The notes: generated by a model from the letters alone, not told the origin. A DNA stretch of 64,000 nucleotides from Lates calcarifer (GCF_001640805.2 NC_066851.1:1-64000); one strand, 5' to 3'; shown: positions 1 to 12,756, numbered from the stretch's first letter. Translations and numbers: made by a program.

Positions 1-92
1 GATGAAGAAAAAAGGAGGAACTAAATATAATAGACTTAGACAGACTTTTTCTAAGTCCTGGCTTAATTTTTTCCTCCTTCTTCATTTTCCTC
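1..92. repeat. Imperfect inverted repeat (hairpin-like)
   Basis: The segment atgaagaaaaaaggagg near the start pairs with cctccttcttcat at 73-85, apart from a few extra A residues. Inside it, gacttag (33-39) and ctaagtc (51-57) form a perfect 7-bp pair. It may be the end of a palindromic element cut by the window edge. Confidence 0.35.
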
Positions 93-831
93 CTCAGCTG
101 CAATGCAAGAAATCACATGACTTTGTGCATTGAAGTACAGACACAAGTAACCCCCTGAGAGGAATATTGTTCACAATGAGTACATTTGATAATGACCTGA
201 CCTGCACTGATCAGGAGCATCAGATGTGTGAAGGAGTGACTGAGCAGACATCAGCTCCTGCAGTCCCATGCCAGAGCCAGACGTGACTGAGTCAAAGAGA
301 GAAAATGTGCTGCCTTTAATGTGCAAATGTCTGGCAGGACACACAGACATACACATGCACACACACACATACATATGCAGTGGGAAAGTTTAAGGCAGGA
401 ATTTGGGGAGTTGTCTGACGATGGTAAGTCTTAAAATAACAAACACCTGTATGTGTTCCCTAACAGAGCACCGCAGTGTTAGGAACCTGTTTTTCATCCA
501 GCTTCTTATTCTGACGGATATGAGCACGACTGAACATGTTGGCTTCTCCCAGGTACAACACAGAGAGCTGCTGCACACCCCAGAGGCCCAGTCTGGATAC
601 TTATCTCTGCCAACACACATAGATGAACAGAATTATTTTATCCCCCAAAAGGTTGATGCTATCCTGCATTATTACTAAAATGGAAATGTTTACCTGACAA
701 AGTTGAATTCTGTCTTTCTGCAATTTGGATCAGTGCTCATGTTCTGTGTCAGAACTCTTCTGTTGTAATGTGGTACGTAACTGAAGACTAAGACCACCAG
801 TGACACTGACTGCCAGGGTGACAAACATGAT

Positions 832-915
832 CTATCCATCCATCCATCCATTAATTTATTCATCTATCCATTATCTTTACCACTTATCCTTTGAGGGTTG
901 CAGGACGCTGGAGCT
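832..915 (-). repeat. 3' tail of a SINE-like fish repeat
   Basis: Read on the minus strand, this matches the last part of the element seen more fully at 16431-16760: a gataagtggt segment followed by repeated atggatggatgg. Only the tail is present, as expected of a truncated or decayed copy. Assignment rests on that resemblance and on memory of the family in teleosts. Confidence 0.5.
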
Positions 916-3656
916 AGTAATAACATTAATAATACACCAGTCCACCACCCTGACAGCCTCGCTATACATTGCATTATTGTTGCTATCTTCTGTTGTTTTA
1001 TGTGACAGTAAAAACACTCAGTAAGACTCCAAATCACACACTGTGTAATCCTACAGTTCATTCAATTTTCATTTTCAATTAATGCTGTATTTTTTTTTTT
1101 AACATAGTAATTATACCAATTACCATATTAACGCTGATAAAAAACACAAAAGTCTTTGGAATTAATCAGTTGTGGATTTTCTTATAGTATCTCATCATGA
1201 CTTAAAACTCAGGTACTGTGATGATTTAATGGGGAATTTTATTTTTGGTAGACTGTAAAATAAATATTATATAGAAAACTTTTGTGGTGGTTGGAGCCTG
1301 GATTAAAAGAAGAATTTGCGTTTCCAAACATTACAGCTCTGTATTAGATGGAAAAGACAGTGTTAATATTTCCTGGTACACAGAGTAAAGGAAGAAGCTG
1401 TATCTTCTTCCCATGACATTTCAACCTGAGTTTCCTTAAACCTGACTGCAAGTATCTACTGTTTTACTGCAACTGTATCTGACTTCCTCGTTACTTTCAC
1501 TCTCCTGCATCTCAGTTCACACTGGCTACATCTTCTTGTCTCAAAGAAAATTAACAATAAACCATAAACTGGACATGTCTCCAGTGGGCTCAGATGACAT
1601 AGGAGTTCTTTGTATTTAAAGACAGTGGAGTTATGACATATCACACTTTACATCAGTATGGATCGATATAATCAAGTCTTCAATCACAGACAGTGTTTAG
1701 GGTTTTGTCATATTATGATAAAGAATCACCATCCATGTGGTTCACTTACTGAAGCATTTACAGTTGCACTGAGTGATTTGAACACAGTGTGATTGACAGC
1801 TGCCCCTGTGGAGTATAACTGTAGTTCATAATTGCCACTGTAACATACTTGTGCCATCCCCAGTTTGTGTCTGTTCTCTGGCTCTGTCTTATCTTTTGTC
1901 TCTATCTGGTAGATGAAGAAACAGAGAAAGTCAGACAAAAGCCACATTGTCCGACTCTGACAACAAGCGATCCCAAAATGTGCCAAAAGAATGAAAGGTG
2001 TTTTCCAAAAGTATCTCTTTGACAAATAAGCATTGTTTGAAAATTGGCAGCTGAAAGTTGTAAAGTATTCCTCCATACAAAACATTCCTTCTTATTGTCA
2101 CCAACACCCAACACCTGACTTCCAGCTCCATTCCTTATTAAACCAATAAATCGTTGATGGCATGACACCCGCTCTGCTGCAGAGAAACTGAAAAACATGT
2201 CACTGTGTAAATGATCATCAACACCTGCACTGCAACTGAAGCTGCTGTTTGAGACTAACACTGTTTGACTTTCAATTTCTGCCAAAATTTCACTGTGTGA
2301 TTCTGATGATTGTTGACTTTACAGACAGTTTGTTAGAAAAACATGTTCTATAGAAAGCACTGTCTCCTATGTCCAGACTCAGGGTTTTGGACCAGTGGTG
2401 GAGCCAGTTCAGACCTGTTCAGACCTTTCCATACTCATCTACTGCCAACATAGATGTCCCATACGGTGAGGTGTCCTGATGTCACATGCTGGAAACATGT
2501 AGTTTTCAACAAAACTTGAAAACAATTCTAAGAATTTCAGCATTTTATTATAAAAGCACAACTGACACACATATATATATCATGGACCCGCGATGGACAG
2601 TTCAAATAATTCTTTTTTTTTTTTTTCCAAGCATTCTTCTTCCTTGTTAAACTCTGATGCCTACCTCACCCACAAAAAACAGTTTGGTCAGAGAGCATCT
2701 GTTCTGTTCACCAGCTGCTGTCCAGCTGTGTGTGTCTGCTGTTTGCAGGTAGAGGACAGAGGCTTTTTACAGCCTTTCCTCTGTAAATGGCTGCTGCTGT
2801 TGAAAACAGATCAGCAGTCAGTTGAAACGTATCACTTGCTTATCAAACCCTTTCAATATCACATTTTCACTTTTGATACACTGTTATTATGAAAGGTGCT
2901 GTTTATGCCACTTAAGACCTTATTTTTATTATATTTTATTAACTTTTGAATGTTCAGGATATATTTTTTAATAAATATATTTTAGGTTGTTTGTGTGTAT
3001 AAGGCCAGATGTCCATGAACTAACCAACAACACATTTGTCTTAACACCTCAGATGTTATTTCTGATTACTTACCACATTTGTCTAATGTGGTGAGTATAA
3101 TCATTAATCCAGTGTGAGAGTGTGCAGAGCCCACAGCAGGCCCAGCATGTATAACTGATGACATCAGCAGTACACACAGCTTATTCCCCGTCAATCAATC
3201 CCAGACCAGGTTTGGGACTTAATCAGTTCAGCATGGCAAAGACATTTAGCAGTGTTTTTTTCTGGCACAGTTCATTACCTGCATCTACTGTACGCCATAA
3301 GCAAAAGGTTTCACATTGTGGCTGGTCAGTTGCTGTTGCGAGTGTAGTATAATATCCATACAGCCTAATCACCAGGACTATGGGCTCTATAACTACAACA
3401 AAAACACTGTGAGAGCTTCTGTGAGATGCTGTGGATATACATGGTTTATATTTCCAGCTCCTTGGTTCCATCGACGCTGGGAGATGTTTCTCTGAAGCTA
3501 AATCCCATCCACAAAACCAGCTACAGTCTCTGGCAGTAAAATGAGAGAGGCCATGTCTGTACAAGGAATATACCATCAAACCAAACAGGTTTACAGAGCT
3601 GTTTGCATAATACTGGCTTCTAGGAGTCTACAGCATACATCCCTGTTATTTTACAG

Positions 3657-3752
3657 TGCACTGGTCACATCTGAGGAGGAGAGGAAACAGCAACAGCTTG
3701 TTAGTATGTTCAGAGACATGGAGCACCATTTGACTGAACAGTGTCACTTTCT
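3657..3752 (+). CDS. Candidate internal exon, unknown gene
   Basis: This is the only stretch in the window that looks like a host coding exon. A pyrimidine-rich acceptor (ccctgttattttacag) ends at 3656, and a consensus donor (gtaagtat) begins at 3753. The 96 bp between them are open in one frame. They give about 31 residues plus partial codons, with phase-2 introns on both sides, so skipping the exon would keep the frame. The peptide is polar and helix-like, with the run SEEERKQQQLVSMF followed by a Met-, His- and Glu-rich part, which suggests a coiled-coil segment. I do not recognise the protein. No partner exon was found nearby. A chance coincidence of splice motifs with a short open frame remains quite possible. 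Confidence 0.3.
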
Positions 3753-6700
3753 GTAAGTATAAGCAAAGAGTTATAATTGGCTCATTTGCAACAGTTTCTA
3801 GGAAACTGTCACCCTCTGTCTGCGTTGGCTTAGGTCCTTTAAGTCTCAGTAAAAGAACTTGTTCAAACCCTGACTTTAGGTAAATCCTGTTTTTTACAAA
3901 AAAGCTCCTGTATCTCCATCCAACAAATCCAGTGCAAATGAGATTAAAAATATTAATTTCAACTACATACCATGATGATGTCTTGTTGTCAGGCCAGGGC
4001 AGACATAGAATACATAATAATTCTGGACCTTTGACCCAGATAGCCCGACAAAACACCCTGGGATTTCAAACTGTTTTTTATATTGCCATATTTGCAATAG
4101 GCCACTCTAGAGGACCAGTCCAGTCTTTTGAAGGAGAGCATCTAAATGAAATGGAAAGTAATTAAGGCTACTTGATAGGATCTATAAAGTCCAGATAGGT
4201 ATATCCACTCTGTGGGACCACAGGGAACATTTCAGTGGAAGTGTTGTACACTGTTGTACACTCATATATGATGAACTGTGTGACAGACTGTGTGTGAAAT
4301 GTGCTGACAACAAAAGAGTTTCTTTCATCTTATATTGACTAACATCAGAATTCTGTTCACATTGAAGTGGACTTTACAACACGCTAATCTGTTTTCATTA
4401 GTCTTGTGTTTTATTAAAACGGGCTTCCTTCCTGTCCTCCTTTTTGTTTGGGATGCCACAGACCTTTTCCCCACCCCTTTTCTAACCTAATGAAACCCAA
4501 TATCCAGAGAGGTGATATTAGAGTAAATCCTTTGCCACAAAAAAAGCACCAATCACCAACCAAGACAAGTTTTATAGCTGAGGTCTCTGTCAGTCCACAC
4601 ATTAGTGAAAGTCTGGACACTGTGCTGCTCTTCATCATGTGAAGCCACTGTCTGATCTTTTCTTCTAATGTTTTGGCTCATCATCTGGCTGTAGGATGAA
4701 CTTCCACTGCTACAGGAAGCTGGAAGTGAACCAGTTTCTTCATCCCTGAAAAACACATGTTCTATATGACACCGGACATTTTCAGACCAGGCAGTTCTGG
4801 ATTAGGTATAGGCACGTTAATTACTTTTGAAGTCAATTAATCAAGCCAATTTAAGTTGATTAGTCGTGATATCATTGTTAACACGTGCCCCACCCAAACC
4901 AAAATAATATGTTGTCAAGTCATATTTTTTGTGCTGTAGTGTACAGATGCACTACCTTTGCCTCCCAAGCCCCACTCATCAATAATGCACTTCAGACTAG
5001 CGTCAATATTCTCAGCAATGAATCTCGAAATGTTCCAATCACCGTCGATGTAACGGTGACAGAGACCAAAAAAATCCAACGTGAGAGCTATCTATGCATC
5101 AGTTGTTTTTGCTACTTTCTTGGCTTCCAACAGATTCTTTTTCAGAGCTGTAGCTGCATATCATATGAAATCATTAAAGTCACCAAAGTTATTTTTTATT
5201 TGTTCCTGTTATTTGCTGTCACATGAGCATTTAGGTACAATAAATCCACAGTGTTTCCCGTAAGCGCCAGCTGTCGTCCAGATGGCCGGACATTAAAACA
5301 TTTTTACCCAACTACTTTATTAATGTTTCAATTCATGTCACTGTCACTCTTTACAATGTTATAACTCTAATCTTAAACCAGATGAAGGATTTTTGTCATC
5401 AGACATCTGGATCTTCAGTAATCAGAGAAACAAACTGACCAAACAGCTGCTCTCAATGTCCTATGTCTACATCACAGAGAAACATGAATTTGAAATATGA
5501 AATGGTTAATTCCTGAGCCTGGGTGATGGGCTGATGATAGTTTTTAAGAGGGTTGCCTGTGGAAAAGTGAAGGAGCTCCGGTCTGACAGGGTTCATATTA
5601 GACATTCCTACATTATGATGCTTCATTTAGCAGGGGCTCTTGTTATATGGTCCTTGGCAAGTGGCTGTTTTCATAAGCAATCAATTATTTCTTTCACTGG
5701 CACAAAAGTCTCCTTTAAATATTTTTCAGCTTAGGCACAGATGGCCTACAATCAAGCTAAATACAAGCTTATCAAAATGCACCTCTCCTTATTAGTTCCC
5801 AAAACTGCAGCTCTGCTCTACCATCATACTCCAGAAATCTTATCAGCAGCAATCACTGAACATATCTGTACAGTTTCCCCTTGTTTCTCTACTGCTGAGA
5901 CAGAGGTTTGGCTCAACCAAGGCTTCTTACAAGGAATAACATGACATTCTGTTCAATAGATCAAGCTACTACAAGGCAAGAGTCCAAAACAGATTTGAAA
6001 GGACAGCTTTACCTCACTCACACCTCCTTCACCGTCTTTGTTATAAAGGTGCAGCCCAAGGAATATAGTCCATATTGGATGATTCCTCACCTCGCAATTT
6101 ACATTCAGCTAGAGGTTATGACTTGTCACAAACCTGCAGTTAATGTTTGTCTTTTTACTAAATATAACGACAATCTTTCCCTTACCTTCACTTAAACCTT
6201 AACTATAAAATAGCTGCCGTGGGCAGATGTTGTAAAAAGGTAGAATTTTATTGCCGGTATTGTCAGTGATATGACAAAAGTTCTGTGGGTTTTAAAAGTG
6301 TTTGGCTGTGCAACATAAGTTTGTAATGATAGACCAACAGGTGACTCTGGCAGGGTTGAAGAGGTCAGGTGTGTGAGTACTTCCTTGAATTCTGCTCAGA
6401 GTAATCTCTCAATGCCATATATTGTTTAATTCTGACATTACATTTGAACTGTGTGAGTGGTTGTTCATGAATTATAGCTTTAACTATGTGGTTTCCAGAC
6501 AATTAGTGTTGTTTCAGGGGTTGTTTCTGCAGTGCTGGATAGATTGGCATGTTGGTGATGATGTTAGTTAGTAGTAGTTCAAGAATGTTTAGCTATTCAG
6601 AGTTTGTATTTATAGCTGGCCGCTTAAATCATCTGCAGAATGAAGACACCAGCCCATACATAAAAAGAAATAGGCCATCAACAGACAGTAGTGTCAAAAC

Positions 6701-7390
6701 AGACAATCTGTATATTCTGTATATTTTGTATGGCTCTTGTTTTTCTTTCTTCTTGATTTCACTTTATATTTGGTGTTGTTTGGTGTGTTGCTGCTGTAAC
6801 AAAGCAATTTACTGTCAAGGATCAATAAAGTACTGTAGTAGTAGTAGTGTTAGAAAGAACTAAAACACACTGACCACTGAGGAAAAGTTGTGGGGCTCAT
6901 TAAAATCAAAAAAGTTCATCTGACTGGGAGCATGACTATGCTGAGTTGATTTTCTGTCAACCTGTCCTTTAGATTTTGATATTTATTGTGACCACGAGGA
7001 ATCTGTCTCACTGCAGTTGATCACAGCAACCTGCCAATTCTATCAGAGGAACTTTCCCCTATGAACAGGAACCTTTTCCTTACAGCGCTGAATGTTGCTG
7101 ATTGGTTAATTATGTTAGTGTTTTCTGAAGCATTGTTATACACAAGACATTTTAATAACTTGCAACTTCAAACAAGTTGTTTAGCTTATAGTGTGTGGTC
7201 AACAATAACCAGGATACAGAAAGGTTTTTGATAAGCTATAGGTGCCTTTTCTAAACTACCTCCCTGATGACATAGCAGTCCTGCTAACCACAGGACATTA
7301 CTCTGTTTTATTCTATTAGCGGTATATTTGACCTGACCTGCGTCATGTATCTAAACAGTTTTTCTTTGTTTTTGTGCATGTACACAGTTA
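3753..7390. other. Unassigned non-coding stretch
   Basis: No recognised gene or intact repeat. The sequence around 6720-6850 ends in ggatcaataaagta followed by a short agt repeat. That resembles the end of a LINE 3' untranslated region or a polyadenylation region, but no coding match precedes it. Frames such as 3646-4056 (minus) and 4885-5226 (plus) show no recognisable motif. Confidence 0.55.
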
Positions 7391-7783
7391 CACACCGATC
7401 AGCCATAACATTATGACCACTGGTGGATGAAGTGAATAACATCAATCTTCTCATTATAACACAATGTTCTACTGAGGAACCGCTGGTCCTGACATTCATT
7501 TGGTCAACACCTTGGGCTCTTTGTTGTGTTCCTCGAGACACTTCTGAGCAGTTTTTGTGGTGTGGTGGGAACATTATCTTGCTGAGCGAAGCCCCTGACA
7601 TTGTGGAGTGTTGTTGCCATTGAAGGGGTGTGTGCTTACATTAGGTGGGTGGTACGTGACAAAGCAACATCCAGAGGAATGTCAGGACCAAAGGTTCCTC
7701 AGCAGAACATTGTGTTATAACGAGATGATCAATGTTATTCACTTCATCCACCAGTGGTCATAATGTTATGGCTGATCAGTGTA
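7391..7783. mobile_element. Tc1/mariner-type MITE with long inverted repeats
   Basis: A non-autonomous DNA element of about 393 bp. Its two ends are inverted copies of each other over roughly 100 bp. Both contain gatcagccataacattatg, then gaccactggtggatgaagtg and an acaatgttct segment. A TA dinucleotide lies directly outside each end (7389-7390 and 7784-7785), the target duplication made by Tc1/mariner transposases. There is no transposase frame, and the centre (about 7493-7680) is unrelated filler. The same terminal sequence belongs, from memory, to the Tc1-like family whose transposase relic lies at 52896-53480. A transposase of that family is the likely mobiliser. The arms are not identical, so the copy is not young. 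Confidence 0.85.
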
Positions 7784-9051
7784 TATCATATACAACCACC
7801 TGTAATCATATCACTGAAATCATTAGCTCACATGATGACACCCCCCAATCTGTGATAACTAAGCCAACATCTTCATTTGCTACTCAAGACTGTGAGATAT
7901 GAAAAAGCTATTAAGTGGAAATGGAATTAAGGTTACTTTGTCACACTGCCACACACAAGGTCCGGAAAAAACTTTCATCATCCAACTGACTCAGGGTTAT
8001 TGTAATTAATGAACCCCAAATAACCAAAGATGAGAAACAGAATATCAGACAAATGTGAAGGATGGTGTGAGAGTTACAAGGCCTCTACTTCAGTGCTACA
8101 CTTGTCCTCTGACGCTGTAACAGAATTCCCATTACCATGTGTTACTGGCTCTCGGTTTTAGAAGTGGTTCCCCACTAAAGATCATTTGGAAGAATATCAT
8201 ACTTGTGGGAAGTTAATTTGCTCCCCTGTAAGAGTTTAAATGAAAAGGGTTGAAATTTGTGATCGTCCTTAAAACAACTCGCATCAGCATTTCCTGATCT
8301 GTCACTCCTATCAGCAGAAAGACACTGTTAGTGTCTTCACAGATTCTTTTTCTTTTCTGAGGGTGGAGCCATAGTGTTCATGGTATTGTGAACCATGCAC
8401 CTACTCTTGCTCATTTGTGTTCTGTGTGCTGTAATTGTTAATTGCAAAAGTCTACTATTTTTACCCATATCTACCCAACACAGGTAAGCATATCCTACCT
8501 CAGGATGAGAGCTGGGTAAATGTATGGTCAACTGCTCACATAAGCTCTTCACTGATGGATAGATGGTTATGACTATGGGGGGGAAGAAACCTCTGTAATA
8601 CCATCATTCATTCAGTTTATTTATTTATTCATTTATTTTTTAGGAGTGACAAACTTCTTCATTACAAAACTGCACTACTAGAGTGTTCATTAAACTCCAC
8701 TACATAGAGGTTATGGATGGAACTGTTTAATTTTCTATTATTTGTACATTTACATATAAATACAAAGTGACAAGCTCCTGCACACTATCAGCTCTGACAC
8801 ACTTATATTGGTTATAATGGATACATTAGTGGATACAAATATTTAATCCACCACAAACCAGTGGCCTTTCCCAAAAAGTTAATGTTCACACTGTGTTGTT
8901 ACACAGTCCAGTGAAAAAAGTAATAGAGTAGCAGTAGACTAATAGATAAATTAGTTTTAATGTTTATGAGATACAAAAACTTAACACAGAGGTTTATAAT
9001 AGTTAAAAGTTTTAGAATATACTCTGAAAGCGAGGTAACATTTGTATGGCA
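7784..9051. other. Unassigned non-coding stretch
   Basis: No gene or recognised repeat. A donor-like CAG|GTAAGC occurs at about 8472, but no convincing upstream exon goes with it. An AT-rich tttattt-type run lies near 8615-8640. Confidence 0.5.
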
Positions 9052-9641
9052 TTGTAAGTCAAGTCAAGTCAAGTCAATTTTATTTATATAGTGCAAATTC
9101 ACAACAGAAGTTATCTCAAGGCACTGTACATATAGAGCAGGTCTAGTCCGTACTCTTTATCTTATAAAATTAACAGAGAGAAACCCAAGAGATCCCACCA
9201 TGAGCAGCACTAGGCAACTGTGGCAAGGAAAAACTTCCTTTTAAGAGGCAGAAACCTCGAGCAGGACCGGAGTCAGGGTGGGTGGCCATCTACCTCGACT
9301 GGTTGAGTTTAGACAGAGAAAGGGGGGTATTGGGATGGGGTAAGAGAAAGACAACATTGCAAATACACAGACTAAGTCAAAATGTAAATGGTAGTAATAA
9401 TAACAACAATAATAATAGCTAAAGGAATAATAATAACAAAACAGTGAAACATTAGTTGCAATAACACTATCACTAACACTAATGAATGTTTAATTATTGT
9501 AGCATCATCGGTTGAGCTGGACCATGGGAGCAGCAGGAGACTCTACAGCTCTGGAGGCAGAACCCTGCAGTAGGAGACAGTAGAAGAGAGAGAGAGAAGC
9601 ACAGCCTGGGCACTAATGTGCTTGAGGGAAGAAACACACAG

Positions 9642-10925
9642 TTAGAGTAATGCAGCGATATTAAGACGGTTTATAGTATAGGCCTCAACTGAGTCGGCCT
9701 GTCTAATATCAATAGGGAGGTTGTTCCAGAGGAAGGGGGCCCAACAGGTCCTGCAGGCTAGCCCATTTAGAATTTTATAAGTCATTAGGAGCACTTTAAA
9801 GTCTGATCTAACATGAATAGAGAGCCAATGAAGGGAGGCTAAAATTGGAGTAATGTGGTCAAACCTTTTCAATTTGGTTAGCATTCTAGCTGCAGCATTC
9901 TGAACCATTTGTAGACTTTTAGTGCTAGCATGTGGTAGTCCCAATACCAAAACATTACAATAATCCAGTCTAGAGGAAACGAAGGCGTGAACTAGAGTTT
10001 CTGTCAGGGTGTCAGTTCTGAGCCAGGGCTTTTCTTTTGTAGTTCTGTTATGTTTGTTCTATTTCCTGTTTTATTTTGTAATCACTGACCTCCCTCTTGT
10101 TTCAGGTGTCTTGTCTTCCCCTTCCTTCTGTGCTCCCTCCTCCTGGTGATTACCTACCCTGCCCTAATGTGGTTCACCTGTGTCTCATTGTCTGCCCTGC
10201 CCCTGTGTATTTAGTGTCTGAGTGTCTGTGTCTCCCTGCACTCCCTGCCAGTTCGTCTTGTGCCTCTACCAGACCTACCAGCCTTTGTGAAGATACCCGT
10301 TCTCTAGCAGCCATAGATTTTGACCCTTTTTTGACCTTGCCTCAGCCCTAGTCCTTTTTGTACCGTTGCTTTCTCTCTTTGCCCTCCTGTGTACCGACCT
10401 CGCTTGATTAAAGGACCTTGATTTTGGTAACTCTGCCTCTGCCACCTGTTTGCGCCTGTGTCCACATTGCTACGTCCTGACAGTTTCAGCGTCTGCCATG
10501 GAAAGAATATACCAAATCCTAGCTATATTGCGTAGGTGAAAAAAGGCGGTCTTTGTAATGTCTTTAATGTGCTGATAGAAGGAAAGAGCAGGGTCAAGTG
10601 TGACACCCAGATTTTTGGCTGTTGTACTTTGAGAAATCACACAGTTGTCAAGGGATAAAGTTACTTGTTCGAACTGGTGTCTACATCGCATTGGGCCAAT
10701 AACCAGCATTTCAGTTTTGTCTGAGGAAGTTTCGAGACATCCAGCTTTTCACAGAAGACAAGCAGATCTCTAGTTCCCTAATTTGAGCAGCATTGTCAGC
10801 CTTTATAGGCACATACAGCTGGGTATCATCAGCATAACAGTGAAATTTAATTCCATGACTCTGAATAATTTGGCCAAGAGGAGAAATATAAAGAGAGAAA
10901 AGTAGGGGGCCAAGAACGGAACCCT
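9642..10925 (-). pseudogene. L2-type reverse transcriptase, C-terminal part (interrupted)
   Basis: Minus-strand remnant of a LINE polyprotein. Reading from 10925 downwards, the motif C box appears as [11 protein letters not shown] near 10800-10835. It is followed by the thumb region (GVTLDPALSF, ITKTAFFHLRNIARI) at 10470-10709. After the 483-bp insertion comes the C-terminal domain (LQMVQNAAARMLT, DHITPILASLHWL) at 9642-9950. Removing the insertion brings the two halves back into one frame across an ADAET motif, which supports a clean insertion. Stops and frameshifts elsewhere show the copy is dead. Assignment to the L2 clade comes from family resemblance. Confidence 0.85.
10001..10483. mobile_element. 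483-bp non-autonomous DNA element with TTT target duplication
   Basis: The element starts ctgtcagg and ends cctgacag, an 8-bp terminal inverted repeat. It sits between identical TTT trinucleotides (9998-10000 and 10484-10486). The interrupted L2 coding frame rejoins exactly if one TTT and the element are removed. The interior is C/T-rich, contains an aatgtggttcacctgtgtctc segment split here as aatgtggttcacctgtgt and ctc, and has a late ttgattaaagga run. It has no coding capacity that I trust. Similar sequences are common in teleosts, but I cannot name the superfamily with confidence. The 3-bp duplication would suit PIF/Harbinger-like elements. Confidence 0.8.
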
Positions 10926-11187
10926 GGGATTCAAGGATTCAAGAATTCAAAGTTTTTATTGTCAATTTCTCTATATTGGACATACAGAGGAATCAAAAAA
11001 CCGTTTCTCTCTTCCTAGTTACATAATAAATGTAAATATAAAAGGTATAAGGGATTAAAAGTATAAAAAGTAACAAGTGTAACAAACATAATAGACAAAG
11101 TACAAAGTGGCGGTAGTGCAAAGACAAGTAAGGTGCAGATTTAGTGTGCAGGCTGAGGTAGAGTTTTGTATATAGTGAATATGTGTG

Positions 11188-11768
11188 CTAGAGTCCAGGG
11201 GCAGGGGGTGGAGGGGGAAGGTAGTTAGTGGAGTTCAGCTTCCTGACAGCCTGGTGGAAAAAGCTGTTCAGTAGTCTTGAGGACCGGGCCTGGAGGCTCC
11301 AGTACATCTTCCCTGAGGGCAGGAGGCTGAAGAGGGAGTGGGAGGGGTGGGAAGAGTCCCCAGTGATGCTGGTGGCTCTGCGGGTGAGGCAGGTCTGGAA
11401 AATGTCTGTGAGGGAGGGTAGAGGGGCACCAATGATCTTGCTGGCTGTATTCACTATGCGTTGCAGGGTCTTCCTTCAGGAGGCAGTGCAGCCTCCATAC
11501 CACACAGTGATGCAGCCAGTGAGGACACTCTCAGTGGTGCCCCGGTAGAAAGAGCACATGATGGGGGAGGAACATGTGCTCTCGTCAGTTTTCGGAGGAA
11601 GTAGAGGCGTGTCTGAGCCCCCTTGGCCAGTGATGTTGTGTTGCTGGTCCAGGAGAGGTCCTCAGAGATGTGCACCCCAAGGAACTTGGTGCTGCTCACC
11701 CTCTCCATGGGAGCACCGTTGATGGTCAGCGGGGGATGCCGTGATTGACCTCTCCTGAAGTCAACCAC
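11188..11768 (-). pseudogene. LINE C-terminal region (Rex1-like)
   Basis: Minus-strand continuation of the polymerase. It carries VSSTKFLGVHISEDLSWTSN, typical of the thumb in this group, followed in another frame by a region with the SHPSHSLFSLLPSGK motif and an Arg/Ser-rich end. The reading frame changes near 11454-11503, another disabling shift. The last codons lie at about 11188, then a 260-bp untranslated region runs to the tail at 10926. Confidence 0.75.
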
Positions 11769-11780
11769 AATCTCTTTGGT

Positions 11781-12607
11781 CTACCCCACGTTGAGGAAGA
11801 GATTGTTGTACTTACACCACTGGCTCAGTAGGCTCACCTCCTTCCTGTAGTTGGCCTCATCATTGTTAGTGATGAGGCCCACCACAGCCGTATCATCCAC
11901 AAACTTGATGATGTGTTTGGTGCTGTGGGTTGGTGCACAGTCATGGGTCAGAAGGGTGAAGAGCAGCGGACTGAGCACACACCCTTGTGGGGCTCCTGTG
12001 TTCAGTGTGATGGTCCTGGAGGAGCTGCTGCCGACCCACACTTTTTGTGGTCTTCCCAAGAGGAAGTCCAGCACCCAGTTACACCCAGTTTTTGTATTAG
12101 CTGCTGAGGGATGATTGTGTTGAATGCTGAGCTGAAATCAAGGAACAGCATTCGTGCATATGAGTTCTTGGAGTCCAGATGAGTGAGGGCTGGATGTAGA
12201 GCAGCAGTGATGGCATCTTCTGTGGACCTGTTTGACCTGTATGCAAACTGATACGGGTCGTAGGAAGGGGGGAGGATGGACTTGATATTGTGCATGACCA
12301 GGCGCTCAAAACACTTCATGACAATGGAGGTCAGTGCTACAGGCCGGTAGTCATTGTGTATCACTGTTGCTGCTTTGAAGCACGTTGGGAATATTGATTG
12401 GCTCAGGGAGATGTTCAAGATGTCGGTGAGGACATCCTTGAGCTCCTCAGCACAGTCCTTCAAGACACGTCCAAGTATGTTGTCTGGTCCTGCTGCCTTG
12501 CGTGGGTTGATCCTGGAGAGGGTCCTCTTCAGGCTGTTGGGAGCCAGACAGATGGCCTGTTCATTTGGGGAAGGAGTTGTCTTCTGTGCTGGTGTGTTGT
12601 TTTGCAT
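11781..12607 (-). pseudogene. LINE reverse transcriptase domain (Rex1-like)
   Basis: Two overlapping minus-strand frames make up the polymerase. The upstream one (12607-12002) has [20 protein letters not shown] and motif A as [11 protein letters not shown]. The downstream one (12074-11781) has motif B as [13 protein letters not shown] and motif C as [11 protein letters not shown], with the catalytic aspartate pair present. The switch of frame between about 12002 and 12074 shows a frameshift, so the enzyme cannot be made as one chain. A stop also separates the end of this part from the C-terminal part at 11768. Motif order and spacing are normal for jockey-type LINEs. Confidence 0.85.
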
Positions 12608-12756
12608 GTTGTTGTTTTCTGCCTGTTGAGCAGTGTGATGTCACTCTCACAGATCAGTGGTGTGGGTTTATAGTCTGTGAGAGTCTGAATGCCACACCAG
12701 AGAGACTGTGCATCTCTGATGTTGCTGAAATGTCCAGATATTTTCTTACTGTACTG

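Larger units (their letters stand above)
1..3656. other. Unassigned non-coding stretch
   Basis: No coding exon or RNA gene is recognised here. The open frames are short, overlap on both strands and lack codon-like composition. Only simple features stand out: an imperfect hairpin at 1-92, a SINE-type tail at 832-915, poly-T runs near 1090 and 2612, and a short palindrome around 3069-3090. The two overlapping minus-strand frames at 1726-2285 encode nothing I recognise. Confidence 0.6.

Noticed and set aside
10097..10351. 84-codon plus-strand frame rich in Cys, Leu and Pro
   Set aside because: It lies wholly inside the 483-bp mobile element, and its composition follows from the C/T-rich interior. 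No domain is present.
11228..12673. Several plus-strand frames of 64-106 codons
   Set aside because: They are antisense shadows of the minus-strand LINE polymerase, whose motifs are clear.
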